This document shows, piece by piece, positions 34,297 to 45,224 of a stretch of 64,000 bases of DNA; positions within the stretch are counted from its first letter, which is position 1, and each line of letters opens with the position of its first letter. Under the pieces are notes generated by a model. That model did not search any database, was not told the DNA's origin, and saw only the letters and a list, made by a program, of their open reading frames with translations. The DNA is from an uncultured Lachnospiraceae bacterium (GTDB lineage Bacteria > Bacillota > Clostridia > Lachnospirales > Lachnospiraceae). The stretch spans positions 51,328 to 115,327 of the forward strand of contig CAJUNR010000010.1 of assembly GCA_910587765.1 (NCBI GenBank), read 5' to 3'. A program made the position numbers and the translations under genes.

Positions 34297-35368
34297 CGAA
34301 CTCTCCCGCCATATCCGTGCTTCTGAAGTCTTTGAGCGGAAGCCGGACCGGCACTCCCTCCTTCTGGCTCTTGTAGATCGCCAGCACCAGTTCCAGAGCA
34401 TTCCTCCCGGCAACCGCGTCCACGTACGGCTCGCGGTCCTGCGTGATCGCTTCGATCACATCCGCGTACAGGCTGGTGTGCCCGTTCCCGTAGACGTTGC
34501 TCGTCGCCTCCTGAAGATGCTGATTCTGCTCGTCCGCTTCCCGCCGGTCGGCAAATTCCCACACGTCGATATTGTTGGTGGACGTTCCTCCCAGCTTCAC
34601 CGTGCCGTGTTCCCCGAAAATATACAGCGTCTCTTCCAGGTTCTGGGGATAGACGTTGGTCGTACCCTCGATCGTGGCCACAGCCCCGTTCTTAAACTTT
34701 ACGATCGCCAGTCCAAGGTCTTCCGCCTCCAGATAATGGTGGAACTGCTGCCTTGTGACGCCGTACACCTCCTCCGCCTCGTCCCCGAACATCCAGCGCA
34801 GCAGATCAATGCCGTGGATGCACTGGTTCATCAGTGCTCCGCCGTCCGTAGCCCATTTTCCTCTCCAGTCCGCCTGCTCATAATAGCCTTCGTTCCGGTT
34901 CCAGAGCACGTGCACGGAACCGTGGGACAGCTTCCCGAAGCGTCCCTCAAGCAGCGCCTTTCTGGCCGCCTGCACCGCCAGATTAAAGCGGTTCTGATGG
35001 CAGGCGGATACTTTGACCCCCTTCTCCCGGGAGCGGCGGACAATCTCATCCGCATCCCCGATGCTCATGGCGATCGGCTTCTCGATGATGCAGTGGACGC
35101 CGTGATCAATACAGAACAGGGCGATCTGCGCGTGGGAGCCGCTCTCGGTAGCAATCCCCACCAGTACGGGCCGCACCTCCTCGATCATCCTGCGGTAATC
35201 CGTGTAGCGGGCAATCGACTGGTCTTTCTCCAGCCCGTGCTTCGCCAGAAGCGCTTCCATATGATCCGGATCCGCGTCACAGACCGCCGCAAACTCCAGA
35301 TGATTGTTCAAAACTGCCTTGATGTGGTTTGTTGCAATGCGTCCACATCCGATCAATGCATATTTCAT
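34289..35368 (-). CDS. Gfo/Idh/MocA-family sugar dehydrogenase (WlbA/GnnA-like)
   Basis: The 359-residue enzyme has the N-terminal NAD(P) motif GCGRIATNH (7-15) and the family EKP motif (EKPIAMSIGDADE, 96-108). The C-terminal sheet domain carries GGALMNQCIHGIDLL with the conserved His. Members in glycan loci (WlbA, WbpB, GnnA) oxidise C3 of UDP-GlcNAc or its uronate. The WbpE-like aminotransferase and LpxD-like acyltransferase in this operon make that role likely. The start overlaps the upstream stop as ATGA with GAGG seven bases before it. Confidence 0.87.
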   Translation of the reverse strand: MKYALIGCGRIATNHIKAVLNNHLEFAAVCDADPDHMEALLAKHGLEKDQSIARYTDYRRMIEEVRPVLVGIATESGSHAQIALFCIDHGVHCIIEKPIAMSIGDADEIVRRSREKGVKVSACHQNRFNLAVQAARKALLEGRFGKLSHGSVHVLWNRNEGYYEQADWRGKWATDGGALMNQCIHGIDLLRWMFGDEAEEVYGVTRQQFHHYLEAEDLGLAIVKFKNGAVATIEGTTNVYPQNLEETLYIFGEHGTVKLGGTSTNNIDVWEFADRREADEQNQHLQEATSNVYGNGHTSLYADVIEAITQDREPYVDAVAGRNALELVLAIYKSQKEGVPVRLPLKDFRSTDMAGEFDV

Positions 35369-36609
35369 CTCAATACCTCGTTAAATAGATCCATATACTG
35401 CTTTGCCAGCAGGGAATAGCTGTAGTGCTCTCTGATCTCCCGCCGCCCTTTCCCGGCCATTTCCCGGCGCTCTTCCTCCGTCATATGATACACCCGCATC
35501 AGCGCGTCCGCATAGGCTTTCACATCCTGCGGCGGCACCACGATCCCGCCGCCGGACTCCCCGACCACATTCACGGAACCGCAGGCAAATACCGTGGGGT
35601 TTCCGGAATACAGATAGTCGTTCAGTTTGTTCAGGCTCAGCCCCAGATCGTTCAGCACCCGGTCGTCCCGCAAAGCCGCGATGCACACTTTCGCCTTTGA
35701 CAGCGCCGCCGCCACCTGACTCTTTCCGATCCGGGGAAAGATGCGGACATTGTGCAGGCCGTCTTTTTCCACCCGCTCCTTCATCCGCTCTTCCAGATGC
35801 CCGTTTCCGATAAACGCAAAGCGGATGTCCGCCTGCTCATGCTCCTGCATCCAGGCCGCCACATCCAGCATATCAAACAGACACTCGGAGTCTACAAAGC
35901 TTCCCGTGTAAACCGCGCACCAGTGCGCGCTCAGATATTCCTCCAGTTCCGGCGGAAGCTCTGTCCTGTTCTCGCGCAGCACCCGGTCGATCTCCTCGGT
36001 GTGGTAACCGTTGGGAATCCAGTAGACCCGGTCCTGTCTCACATACGGGAACCGCTGCAGATAGCGGTAACCGAACTCCACGGTCGACACGACGGCGGAC
36101 GCGCGGCGGTACGCCCTGCGCTCCAGCAGAGCAAACATCAGACAGGCCGGATGATACTTTGATTTTCCAAATATCTCCGTCAGCGACAGCGGCCAGAAAT
36201 CCCGGATCTCGCAGATGAACGGCGCCCGGCTCCCGCGGGCGATTCTCCAGGCGCTCTCCCAGACAAACGGATGCACCGAAGAGCCGATCACCAGATCCGG
36301 TCTGCCGAACAGCCGGTAAAACTGCTTCTCGTATTTTCTCATCAGCACGCAGTAATCCATCATATTGAGAATCCGCCTCACGCTAATGCCGTGATAGGCC
36401 GGGGCGGTGTGCAGATAGACGTAAGTGATTCCCTTTTTGACTTTTCTGATCTTCACCTCTTCCTCGTAGACGTACTGCTCGCGTCCGTGGCTGTAAGAGG
36501 ACATAAAGACCACAATTTCCACTCCGAGCGGAACCAGTTCTTTCGCCAGCTCATAGTGCCGGTCGCCCTCCAGCCCGGAATGATGGTTCAGTATCCACAG
36601 CTTTTTCAT
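35365..36609 (-). CDS. Family 4 glycosyltransferase
   Basis: The 414-residue GT-B enzyme starts KKLWILNHHSGLEGDRHYEL and has ICEIRDFWPLSLTEIFG, the same D-x-W-P motif as the WbuB group. A VYTGSFVDSECL donor-domain start and a LNDYLYSGNPTVFACGS motif follow. It likely adds an early sugar, such as a deoxy-amino sugar, to the growing repeat unit. It overlaps both neighbours by four bases, so translation is coupled across the oxidoreductase and ATP-grasp genes. Confidence 0.87.
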   Translation of the reverse strand: MKKLWILNHHSGLEGDRHYELAKELVPLGVEIVVFMSSYSHGREQYVYEEEVKIRKVKKGITYVYLHTAPAYHGISVRRILNMMDYCVLMRKYEKQFYRLFGRPDLVIGSSVHPFVWESAWRIARGSRAPFICEIRDFWPLSLTEIFGKSKYHPACLMFALLERRAYRRASAVVSTVEFGYRYLQRFPYVRQDRVYWIPNGYHTEEIDRVLRENRTELPPELEEYLSAHWCAVYTGSFVDSECLFDMLDVAAWMQEHEQADIRFAFIGNGHLEERMKERVEKDGLHNVRIFPRIGKSQVAAALSKAKVCIAALRDDRVLNDLGLSLNKLNDYLYSGNPTVFACGSVNVVGESGGGIVVPPQDVKAYADALMRVYHMTEEERREMAGKGRREIREHYSYSLLAKQYMDLFNEVLR

Positions 36610-37583
36610 ATCCGTCCGTTCCCTTCTCTGCGCATCATGATCTCATTGTACTTCATCATCACCAGGCCCTCTTCGTAGCAGCCGATCTCCGGGACATTCG
36701 TCTTCCCTTCCAGATTGCGGACGATGTATTTCATATGATTCACCCCGGCCTCGTAAGCGTGCGGATATCCGCCGCCGAAGCGCGGATTGACCTCCGAGAT
36801 CACATACGCGCCGCCGCTTTCAAAGAGGTCGATATCAATCTGTCCGCGGAACCCGCATTCCTTCACAAACCGCTCCACCAGCTCAAAAAGTGCCGGATCC
36901 TGAAACGACACGCCTTTGTCCGTCTCCCCGGCGCGCATCACCAGCTTCTTTTTTGCGAATATCGAGATCAGTTCCCCGTTCAGCATATCAATATAACAGT
37001 CGACTCCGATCTCCTGTCCGTCAAGGCATTCCTGAATCAGCAGCCCGTCCGCATGAGAACAGAGAAGTTCCACCGTCTCCCGGTCTTCCGCCCGGGAGAT
37101 CGCGATGCTCGCGCTGCCTCTGACCGGTTTCACAAAGACCGGATAGGCGATCTTCCCCTGCTCCTGCGCCCGGTAAAAGGCTTCCCTGTCCACATAGCTG
37201 TCGGCGCACGCATATCCATGCCCCGCAAGCCACCGGTACATCTGCCATTTATCCAGGGTCCGCTCGCACAGCTCATAAGAGGAACCGATGATCATCACTC
37301 CGGCCCTCCGGAAACGTTCTTCGTTCGCGGCCAGCAGCGACAGCTCCGGGTCGATCAGGGAAAAGGCGCCGTCAATCCGCTCCTTCCGGCAGATCTCAAG
37401 AATCTGCTCCACATACCCCGGTTCCGTGATCCGCGGCACCAGATAAAAAGCGTCCGCCTCATAGAGCGCCGGGGCGTTGGGGCTCATGTCCGTCGCGATC
37501 ACGCGCCCTCTTCCCGAAAGTTCTTTCTTCATATACTGTACGATTTTATTTCTTGTTCCGCAGCTCAAGATCAAAATGTTCAT
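36606..37583 (-). CDS. ATP-grasp ligase, carbamoyl-phosphate synthase large-subunit-like
   Basis: The 325-residue protein begins MNILILSCGTRNKIVQYM and has the ATP-grasp elements VFVKPVRGSASIAISRA, LIQECLDGQEIGVDCYI and the metal-binding end VISEVNPRFGGGYPHAYE. ATP-grasp enzymes join a carboxylate to an amine, thiol or hydroxyl through an acyl-phosphate. Next to a PLP decarboxylase it could ligate an amino acid to a sugar or a carrier protein, as BtrJ does in butirosin synthesis; the partner is not certain. I choose the ATG at 37583 with GAGGG 10 bases upstream; the longer frame overlaps the upstream gene. Confidence 0.85.
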   Translation of the reverse strand: MNILILSCGTRNKIVQYMKKELSGRGRVIATDMSPNAPALYEADAFYLVPRITEPGYVEQILEICRKERIDGAFSLIDPELSLLAANEERFRRAGVMIIGSSYELCERTLDKWQMYRWLAGHGYACADSYVDREAFYRAQEQGKIAYPVFVKPVRGSASIAISRAEDRETVELLCSHADGLLIQECLDGQEIGVDCYIDMLNGELISIFAKKKLVMRAGETDKGVSFQDPALFELVERFVKECGFRGQIDIDLFESGGAYVISEVNPRFGGGYPHAYEAGVNHMKYIVRNLEGKTNVPEIGCYEEGLVMMKYNEIMMRREGNGRI

Positions 37584-38773
37584 ACTTGTTTTCCCTCTGT
37601 CACGGATTTCTGCACATATTCCTCTACGCCCCATTTTTCACGGATACAGGAAATCTTCCCCTCTTCCTCCAGATAGACGGCCGGGTAATAGCCGATAAAC
37701 AGCGGGGACAGGCACATCGTATAGGCTCCGACTTTTTCATAGACAATCCGGTCGCCCGCCCGCAGCGCCGGGGCGTCCTTCAGTTCAAACAGACGGTCGT
37801 TCTCCATACAGGTAAACCCCGCGATCACCTGCTTCTCCAGCCTGCCGCCCGCTTCCCGGCCGCCGGACGGCTCCAGCCGGTAAAAATAACTTTTTTTCGT
37901 CATCAGCGGGTCCACATGGATCCGGCTCCCGTCCGTCACCACAAAACGATTCCGGTTCGTGTCCTTTACATCCACCACGGAAGTGACATATTCCACAGGC
38001 GGACTGATCAGGGACGTCCCCGGCTCCATGATCAGCATCGTCCGCCCGGGATCGTACTCTTCCCGCAGAATCGACGACATCACACGCAGATAATCCGCGT
38101 ACTGAGGACGGTCCGCAAGTCCCCCGAAATAACCGCCTCCCACGTCAATGTAGTCCAGATCCAGCCCGCACTCACGGCGGACCCTGCAGGCGGCGGCCGC
38201 GACCGCCTCGTAGATTTTCAGACTTCTCGTCTTTGAACTGCAGTGCAGATGAACGCCCGCAATCTCCACGCCCGGGAGCGCGCGCAGCTCTTCCACAATC
38301 CGGCCGAAGCTCCCGGTCTCATAGCTGAAACCGAAGCGTCCACCCTCCGCGCCGCCGGAAGCCTCTCCCGGACAGGCGGCCTCGAGATCGAAATTCATCC
38401 GGATCCCGACCTTAACCGGTCTTCCCTGCCGGCCGGCCGCCGCTTCGCGGAGCCAATCCACCTCCCGCGCGGCGTCCAGATTGATCACATCGCCTCTGCC
38501 GCATGCCCGGAGAAAGCTGTCCTTTCCCTTCACCGGACCGTTATACACAATGCGGTCATATCCCATATGCTCCGCCAGCTCGTACTCGTCTTCCGAAACC
38601 ACCTCGGCCAGACAGCCCTGTTCCTTCATATACTGCAGCACCCACGGGAGCGCATTGGTCTTAAAGGAATAGCCGACGGCGGCGTTCGGCCAGTAGCGCG
38701 CGATCGCCGCTTTCAGCTTCTCCATCCCTTCCTCCAGTATGCCCCTGTGAATCAGATAATAAGGTGTCTTCAT
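37580..38773 (-). CDS. Second fold-type III PLP-dependent decarboxylase
   Basis: The 397-residue protein has the PLP lysine in GYSFKTNALPW (K38), the HLHCSS strand (176-181), the glycine loop in YIDVGGGYF (about 208-216), MEPGTSLISP, and the active-site cysteine in AGFTCMENDRL (C322). It belongs to the ornithine/diaminopimelate decarboxylase family but is clearly divergent from the enzyme at 30610-31797. It overlaps the ATP-grasp gene by four bases, so the two form a likely functional pair. The substrate is unknown; a free or tethered amino acid used to decorate the glycan is the best guess. GAGG lies nine bases before the ATG. Confidence 0.82.
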   Translation of the reverse strand: MKTPYYLIHRGILEEGMEKLKAAIARYWPNAAVGYSFKTNALPWVLQYMKEQGCLAEVVSEDEYELAEHMGYDRIVYNGPVKGKDSFLRACGRGDVINLDAAREVDWLREAAAGRQGRPVKVGIRMNFDLEAACPGEASGGAEGGRFGFSYETGSFGRIVEELRALPGVEIAGVHLHCSSKTRSLKIYEAVAAAACRVRRECGLDLDYIDVGGGYFGGLADRPQYADYLRVMSSILREEYDPGRTMLIMEPGTSLISPPVEYVTSVVDVKDTNRNRFVVTDGSRIHVDPLMTKKSYFYRLEPSGGREAGGRLEKQVIAGFTCMENDRLFELKDAPALRAGDRIVYEKVGAYTMCLSPLFIGYYPAVYLEEEGKISCIREKWGVEEYVQKSVTEGKQV

Positions 38774-38776
38774 CTT

Positions 38777-39406
38777 TTACGCCTCTTTTCCCGGTTCCGG
38801 CGTCCCTGTGAAATCCTCCATGGTCGCAGAATTTTCGCTGTTGATTCCCTCCCGCCGGAACACCTTGAATACCGTCTCGAACAGGATACGGACATCCTCG
38901 CGGAAGGAAAGCGTCTCTACGTACCGCACGTCGTATTCAAACTTCTCTTCCCAGGTGATGCTGTTCCTGCCGTTGATCTGAGCAAGCCCCGTGATCCCGG
39001 GCCTGACCGCATGTCTTCGGCGCTGACGCCGGTTGTACAGCGGCAGATACTGAACCAGCAGCGGCCTCGGACCGACCAGGCTCATATCGCCTTTTAAAAT
39101 ATTGAAAAGTTCCGGAAGCTCGTCCAGGCTCGTGCTGCGGAGCCATTTCCCGAAAGGCGTCAGACGCACCTCATCCGGAAGCAGCTCTCCCCGCTCGTCC
39201 CGCTCGTCCGTCATGGAGCGGAATTTGTACATGCAGAAAATCCGCTCTCTGTAACCCGGCCGCTTCTGGACGAACAACACAGGCCTTCCCAGCTTCACCG
39301 CCACCAGCAGCGCCGTCACGCCCATGACCGGGCTGAGCACAAGGAACGCCGGAACCGTCAGACACAGATCAAAGATTCTCTTGCCATATCGTTTATAAAA
39401 ATTCAT
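38777..39406 (-). CDS. PglC-like monotopic phosphoglycosyl transferase
   Basis: The 209-residue protein is the minimal form of the bacterial sugar transferase family. It has one N-terminal re-entrant hydrophobic segment, CMYKFRSMTD, RSTSLDELPELFNI with the catalytic Asp-Glu, SLVGPRPLLVQYLPLY and RPGITGLAQINGRN. PglC moves a phospho-diacetamido-trideoxy sugar to undecaprenyl phosphate. The two genes before it (aminotransferase and 4,6-dehydratase) are PglE- and PglF-like, so the donor is probably a UDP-4-amino-trideoxy sugar derivative. It is the initiating enzyme of the long operon, distinct from the larger enzyme at 20134-21486. Confidence 0.9.
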   Translation of the reverse strand: MNFYKRYGKRIFDLCLTVPAFLVLSPVMGVTALLVAVKLGRPVLFVQKRPGYRERIFCMYKFRSMTDERDERGELLPDEVRLTPFGKWLRSTSLDELPELFNILKGDMSLVGPRPLLVQYLPLYNRRQRRRHAVRPGITGLAQINGRNSITWEEKFEYDVRYVETLSFREDVRILFETVFKVFRREGINSENSATMEDFTGTPEPGKEA

Positions 39407-40539
<1,133 letters not shown>

Positions 40540-40540
<1 letters not shown>

Positions 40541-42414
40541 TATCCATGCCTCTTTTCTGTCTTGTTTTCTTCCATATGATAAGTCGGAACGATCTCCATC
40601 ACTTTCTCCTTGATATCCGGACGGTCCAGTCTGGACCATTCGTCCAGTTCTTCCAATTGCTGACGGAAGCGCTCCTCGTCAAACTCAATCGGCTTCCCGA
40701 TATGAATCAGTTCATTTTCGGTGCCCTGAAGCCCTTCCTCGCTCATCAGAAGTTCCTCGTACAGCTTTTCTCCCGGCCGCAGTCCGGTAAAGCGGATATC
40801 AATCTCTTCATAAGGCTTGTACCCCGACAGCCGGATCAGGTTCAGCGCCAGATCGAGAATCTTCACCGGCTTTCCCATATCCAGCACAAAGATCTCACCG
40901 CCCTTCGCCTGCGCGCCCGCCTGCAGAACCAGAGAAACCGCCTCCGGAATCGTCATAAAATAACGGATAATATCCGGATGCGTAACCGTCACCGGGCCGC
41001 CCTCCGCGATCTGTTTCTTAAAGAGGGGAATCACGCTGCCGTTGCTCCCCAGCACGTTTCCGAAGCGGACCGCCACAAATTCCGTCTCCGACTGATGATT
41101 CATCATCTGAATCACCATCTCGCAGAGCCGCTTGGACGCGCCCATGATATTGGTCGGATTCACCGCCTTGTCCGTCGATATGAGCACAAACCGGGACGTA
41201 TGGAAGCGGTCCGCCGCCTGCGCGGTCTTCCACGTTCCGAGCACATTGTTTTTGATCGCCTCGTTTGGGCTGTCCTCCATCAGGGGGACATGCTTGTGCG
41301 CCGCGGCATGATAGACAATGTCCGGCCGGTAGCGCTCGAACACGTTGTTGATCCGGTGGGTATTTCTGACGGATCCGATCAGAACCTCCAGTTCCAGCCC
41401 CGGATAATCCCGCCTGAGTTCCTGCTGGATATCATACGCATTGTTCTCATAGATATCAAAAATGACCAGGCGCTTCGGCTCGTGCATGGCGATCTGACGG
41501 CAGAGCTCGCTGCCGATGGATCCGCCGCCGCCGGTCACCAGTATGGTCTTGCCGGACACGTAATCCATGATGCTGTCGATCTGCGTATCGACCGGCGCCC
41601 GCCCGAGCAGGTCCTCGATCTCCACATCGCGCAGCCTGGACACACTGACCTCGCCGTTCACAAGCTGATACAGCCCCGGAAGCACTTTCAGCTTGCAGCC
41701 GGTCTGGCTGCAGATGTCCAGAATCTCCTGTATCATCCCGTGGGGCGCGGAAGGAATCGCGATCATGATCTCGTCGATCGCGTACTCGTCCGCCAGCCGG
41801 CAGATGTCGTAGCGGGTTCCCGCCACCAGGACGCCCCGCAGGTACTTGCCCTTCTTCCCCGGATCGTCGTCCACGATGCAGCGCACGTTCTGCTCCACGA
41901 AACGGCTGTTCTGCAGCTCTTTCAGGAGCGTGTAGCCCGCTTCCCCGGCTCCCACGATCATCGTGTTCTTCCTGCCGTTTTTGGCGGCGCTGCCGCTGCG
42001 GGCCTGAAGATAGGCGAGGATCCGGTACTGGAAGCGGAACACCGCGATTCCCGCGGACAGGATCGCAAAATACAGAAACGGATAGCTTCTCGGAAAAGGA
42101 AGCCCGAACAGCTTCATCCCTATGGTCTGCGTCAGCGCCGACAGAAAGCAGGCCGCCAGAATGTTGGCCAGGTCGGAGGCGCTGGCGTATTTCCAGATCC
42201 CCTGATACAGCCGGCACATCCAGAAAGCCGCAAGCGACAGCAGGAGATGGACCGGAAGATACTGAAAAATATATTCGATAAATTCGATTGCCTGTGGTTC
42301 CCATATAAAATTATAGCGCAGATAGATTGCCAGCGGCCCTGCAAACGTGAGAATGACCGCATCCGTCATCATCAGCAGCAGGACCCGGTATACTCTTTTC
42401 GGATTCTTCAACAT
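40540..42414 (-). CDS. UDP-GlcNAc 4,6-dehydratase, PglF/WbpM/CapD type
   Basis: The 624-residue protein has four N-terminal membrane helices (about 10-135), a CoA-binding-like Rossmann domain (IVGAGEAGYTLL, about 153-164) and a C-terminal short-chain dehydrogenase domain with LVTGGGGSIGSEL (292-304). The active-site segment STDKAVNPTNIMGASK (413-428) has Met424 where other SDR enzymes have Tyr, typical of the large membrane dehydratases. It should convert UDP-GlcNAc to a UDP-4-keto-6-deoxy sugar. It is the first gene of the 18-gene operon, 32 bases from a good promoter at 42446-42474. Confidence 0.93.
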
Positions 42415-42445
42415 TCCATGCCCCGTCTTCTTTTATCCTTGTACT

Positions 42446-42474
42446 AATATATCCGTTTTCTTACATCCCGTCAA
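42446..42474 (-). promoter_or_regulatory. Sigma-A promoter of the 18-gene glycan operon
   Basis: TTGACG (42469-42474) and TATATT (42446-42451) on the minus strand have 17-base spacing. The predicted start is about 25 bases before the ATG at 42414. Repeat copy E lies just upstream, separating it from the Wzx gene. All genes down to 22757 are spaced by less than about 45 bases or overlap, with no terminator between them. Confidence 0.7.
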
Positions 42475-42512
42475 GTTGCGTTCCTGAAAATCGTTTATTT
42501 TATTGCTGCCTC

Positions 42513-42715
42513 GTTGCTTTCAAATCCATGCCACCCGGACGCCTGACGCGGGCGGATCATCCTTTCAGACCCCGCTCGCGCTTAATGAAGGGACGCAGCG
42601 GTATTTATGCCCTTTGGGTACTAAGGCGCGTGAAAGACCGCGCCTAAGGACCGGCGCCCTTCAATGGGTCTTCCAGGAAGATCCGCCCACGCCAGGCTGA
42701 GACACGCATGCGTCA
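42513..42715 (-). repeat. Structured intergenic repeat, copy E
   Basis: This full copy is in the same orientation as D. It has the outer stem (GGGCGGATC with GATCCGCCC), the TGAAGGG/CCCTTCA and TTAGGCGCG/CGCGCCTTA stems, the GCGCGAGC mini-hairpin and an extra CCC-AAA-GGG hairpin. It fills nearly all of the gap between the Wzx gene stop and the promoter of the 18-gene operon, and may help end upstream transcription. Confidence 0.87.
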
Positions 42716-42727
42716 AACAAAATCTTT

Positions 42728-44059
42728 TCAACGCTGCTTCCGCTTCACATCCCCCAGCAGCGACCGCGCCTGCTTCAGGTACTTCCACGAGCCCGCGTAC
42801 AGCCGCACAAACGGTCTGGTATCTTTCCAGAGCAGCGGCGCGCCGAGCGCCACGATCATCTGCGACAGCAGCGTGCCGACGGCGGCTCCCGTCATCCCCC
42901 ACACCTGAATCGCGAAGTAATTGAACACCAGATTGAACAGGCAGCCGATGAGGGTATAATATTTCACATAACGGTTCTTATCCTCCGCCACGTTCCAGAT
43001 CGACCGTGCCGTACCGATCATGGCAAAACTGGTGGACCAGATCAGGATCTGCAGCAGCGGAGCCGCCTCCGCGTACTCTCTTCCGTACAGCAGCAGTATG
43101 ACATATTTCCCGAAAAGCTGGATGCCGACGCCGACCATCAGGCCCATCACCGATACGCCCAGCAGCAGAATCTGAAACAGCTTCAGATAATTTTCCTCGT
43201 TATGGTTTTTCTTCTCCAGAATCACGGCGCTGGCGGAATTTGTGATCGACTGTGGAACAAATTCCCACAGCATGGCGACGGTCATGGCGCTGGTATAGAG
43301 CCCGACTTCCCTCTCCCCCATCATCTTTCCCAGCATCACTTTATCCATCTGCGTATACAGCGCAATCGCCAGCCCGGAGATGATGTAATGATTGCTCCGG
43401 CCGAACAGTTCTCCCGCCCGGCTCCTGGAGCAGCCGAGCCGGAACTGCTTCTGGCGGAAGAAAATGAAGAACACGATTCCGCCGCACACCAGCGTCTGAA
43501 TCGTGGCCGACGCCGCGAACCACTGAACGGAAGCGCCCGCCATCAGCAGGACCACCTTCCATATGCCGACCATCGTCGCGCCCACGGAGGACGCTATGAC
43601 ATAGATTTTGGATTTCAGTTCCGACAGGAACCATTCGTTCAGCAGCTCGTAGACGCTGCAGATGATCGACAGCGCCTGCAGTGCGGTGACCGCCAGCAAC
43701 AGGCGGTTGCCCGGTTCGATCACGCAGACAAAAAACGTCACACAGAAAAAGCTGACAACCGACGCCGCCAGCCGCATGACGAGCGCAGTCCCCAGCGTCT
43801 TTCCCTTTTCCTCCGGCGCCCGCAGAAGCTCGTTCATCATAATATTGTTCAGCCCCAACTGGCTGATAGAGGTAAAAAGGGTCACCAGAGAAGCCCCGTA
43901 CCCGATCAGGCCGTAGTTCGAGGGGCCCAGATACCGCGCGGACAGCGAACCGATTACCAGCGACAGCAGCATGGAATATACGGTTTTAAACAGCAGCCAG
44001 TTTGTATTTACCACAAACCGGCTGTTTTTCAGCTTGTGAAACAATGTTTTTATGCTCAT
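42728..44059 (-). CDS. Oligosaccharide flippase, Wzx/RfbX-like
   Basis: The 443-residue protein has 12 predicted membrane helices and the N-terminal pattern of the polysaccharide transporter family (SARYLGPSNYGLIGYGASLVT), plus YTQMDKVMLGKMMGEREVGLYTSA in the middle. It should move undecaprenyl-linked repeat units across the membrane. The ribosome-binding site is weak (AGAAAG). It is the last gene of a three-gene unit with a promoter at 46555-46583. A second flippase, MurJ-like, is at 47588-49126, consistent with two glycans or with one serving peptidoglycan-like precursors. Confidence 0.9.
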   Translation of the reverse strand: MSIKTLFHKLKNSRFVVNTNWLLFKTVYSMLLSLVIGSLSARYLGPSNYGLIGYGASLVTLFTSISQLGLNNIMMNELLRAPEEKGKTLGTALVMRLAASVVSFFCVTFFVCVIEPGNRLLLAVTALQALSIICSVYELLNEWFLSELKSKIYVIASSVGATMVGIWKVVLLMAGASVQWFAASATIQTLVCGGIVFFIFFRQKQFRLGCSRSRAGELFGRSNHYIISGLAIALYTQMDKVMLGKMMGEREVGLYTSAMTVAMLWEFVPQSITNSASAVILEKKNHNEENYLKLFQILLLGVSVMGLMVGVGIQLFGKYVILLLYGREYAEAAPLLQILIWSTSFAMIGTARSIWNVAEDKNRYVKYYTLIGCLFNLVFNYFAIQVWGMTGAAVGTLLSQMIVALGAPLLWKDTRPFVRLYAGSWKYLKQARSLLGDVKRKQR

Positions 44060-44068
44060 CGGTCTGTT

Positions 44069-45214
44069 TTACTTTCTGAATTTCTCTCTCATCCGCTTGA
44101 GCGCGAACCGCAGCAGATCCCGCCCGTCCATCACTCCGTAGCCGTATTCCAGCAGTTTCAGATCCACCGGTTTCTCTTTTTTTCGCTTCGTCGGCTCCGG
44201 CGTACCGGTGTCATACAGGAACAGCGCGTTCCCCTCCACCTGCTCCGTCACGTTCAGCTCCATCGGCTTCATCTGCATGCCGAAGCTTCTGATGACGCGA
44301 AAGGGCAGCTCCCTGCTGCTCAGCACGTACCTTCGGTAAGCCGCTCTCTTCTTCCGGCCCCACATGTCGCAGGTGAACTCCTCCTCCGAAAGCCCCAGAC
44401 AGGCGGCGAGGCCGACCGGCTCTCCGTAGATATCGTACTTGACGCCCTCCTCAAATTCCGGCATCCGGTATTCCTTCTTTCCGTAGAACAGGACCGACTG
44501 AGACGTCGAGGAGACATTTCCGAAATGCACCCCCGCGTCCCCGAAATTGGTCGTCAGCGAATCATAGCTGTAGACAAAATATTTGCCGGTATCCACGATA
44601 TACGTCTGATAGAATTTCGCCCACGACGTCTCCGGATAGTGGAGCACCACCTCCGGCACATCCTTGTGATCCGGCAGCTCCGGATGGAGGTCATACCACT
44701 TTTTGAATCCGTCCCACATCCGCTCGTTCCACACCTGCCCCCAGGAGGTGGCAAACTGCTGGAAAAAGATATCATATCCGCTGCGCAGCGGAAAGAACGG
44801 ATACGAACTCTCCAGAAGCTCCCGCTTGGTATTGAGCGCGATCCCTGCAATCTTCGGGTGGTCTCCGTATCTGTCCAGCGTCTTCGCGGCGTAACGGTAG
44901 AAGTCCGGGGATACATACAGATCGTCCTCCAGAACCATCACCGCTCCGTACTTTCTCGTCAGTTCTCCGCAGGAGAGGATGTGCCGGCGCAGCCCCAGAC
45001 GCTTCGGATGGCAGATCACCTGCTTCTCCCCGTATTTCCACTCAAAATGTTCCGCAGTCCGGACAACCTCCCCGTTTCCGCTGTGGTCGATGCTCACCAC
45101 CAGCCGGATATCCGTATAATCCCCGTACGCGGCGGCCGCCAGAGACTTGAGAATCCTCGCCATCGCCTCCGGCCGGTTATAGCCCACCACTACAATCGTA
45201 ATCTTTCCTTCCAT
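44069..45214 (-). CDS. GT-A glycosyltransferase, family 2/GNT-I-like
   Basis: The 381-residue protein opens ITIVVVGYNRPEAMARILKSL, has a donor-binding Asp strand (RLVVSIDHSG) and a VMVLEDDLYVSPDF motif, in which the E-D-D metal site resembles GNT-I-type enzymes. A large central acceptor region follows (GYDIFFQQFATSWGQVW). The C-terminal 80 residues are basic. It likely adds a sugar to the lipid-linked unit. It lies ten bases downstream of the CapK-like gene and directly before the flippase. AGGAG lies four bases from the ATG. Confidence 0.75.
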   Translation of the reverse strand: MEGKITIVVVGYNRPEAMARILKSLAAAAYGDYTDIRLVVSIDHSGNGEVVRTAEHFEWKYGEKQVICHPKRLGLRRHILSCGELTRKYGAVMVLEDDLYVSPDFYRYAAKTLDRYGDHPKIAGIALNTKRELLESSYPFFPLRSGYDIFFQQFATSWGQVWNERMWDGFKKWYDLHPELPDHKDVPEVVLHYPETSWAKFYQTYIVDTGKYFVYSYDSLTTNFGDAGVHFGNVSSTSQSVLFYGKKEYRMPEFEEGVKYDIYGEPVGLAACLGLSEEEFTCDMWGRKKRAAYRRYVLSSRELPFRVIRSFGMQMKPMELNVTEQVEGNALFLYDTGTPEPTKRKKEKPVDLKLLEYGYGVMDGRDLLRFALKRMREKFRK

Positions 45215-45224
45215 AACGCTCCTG

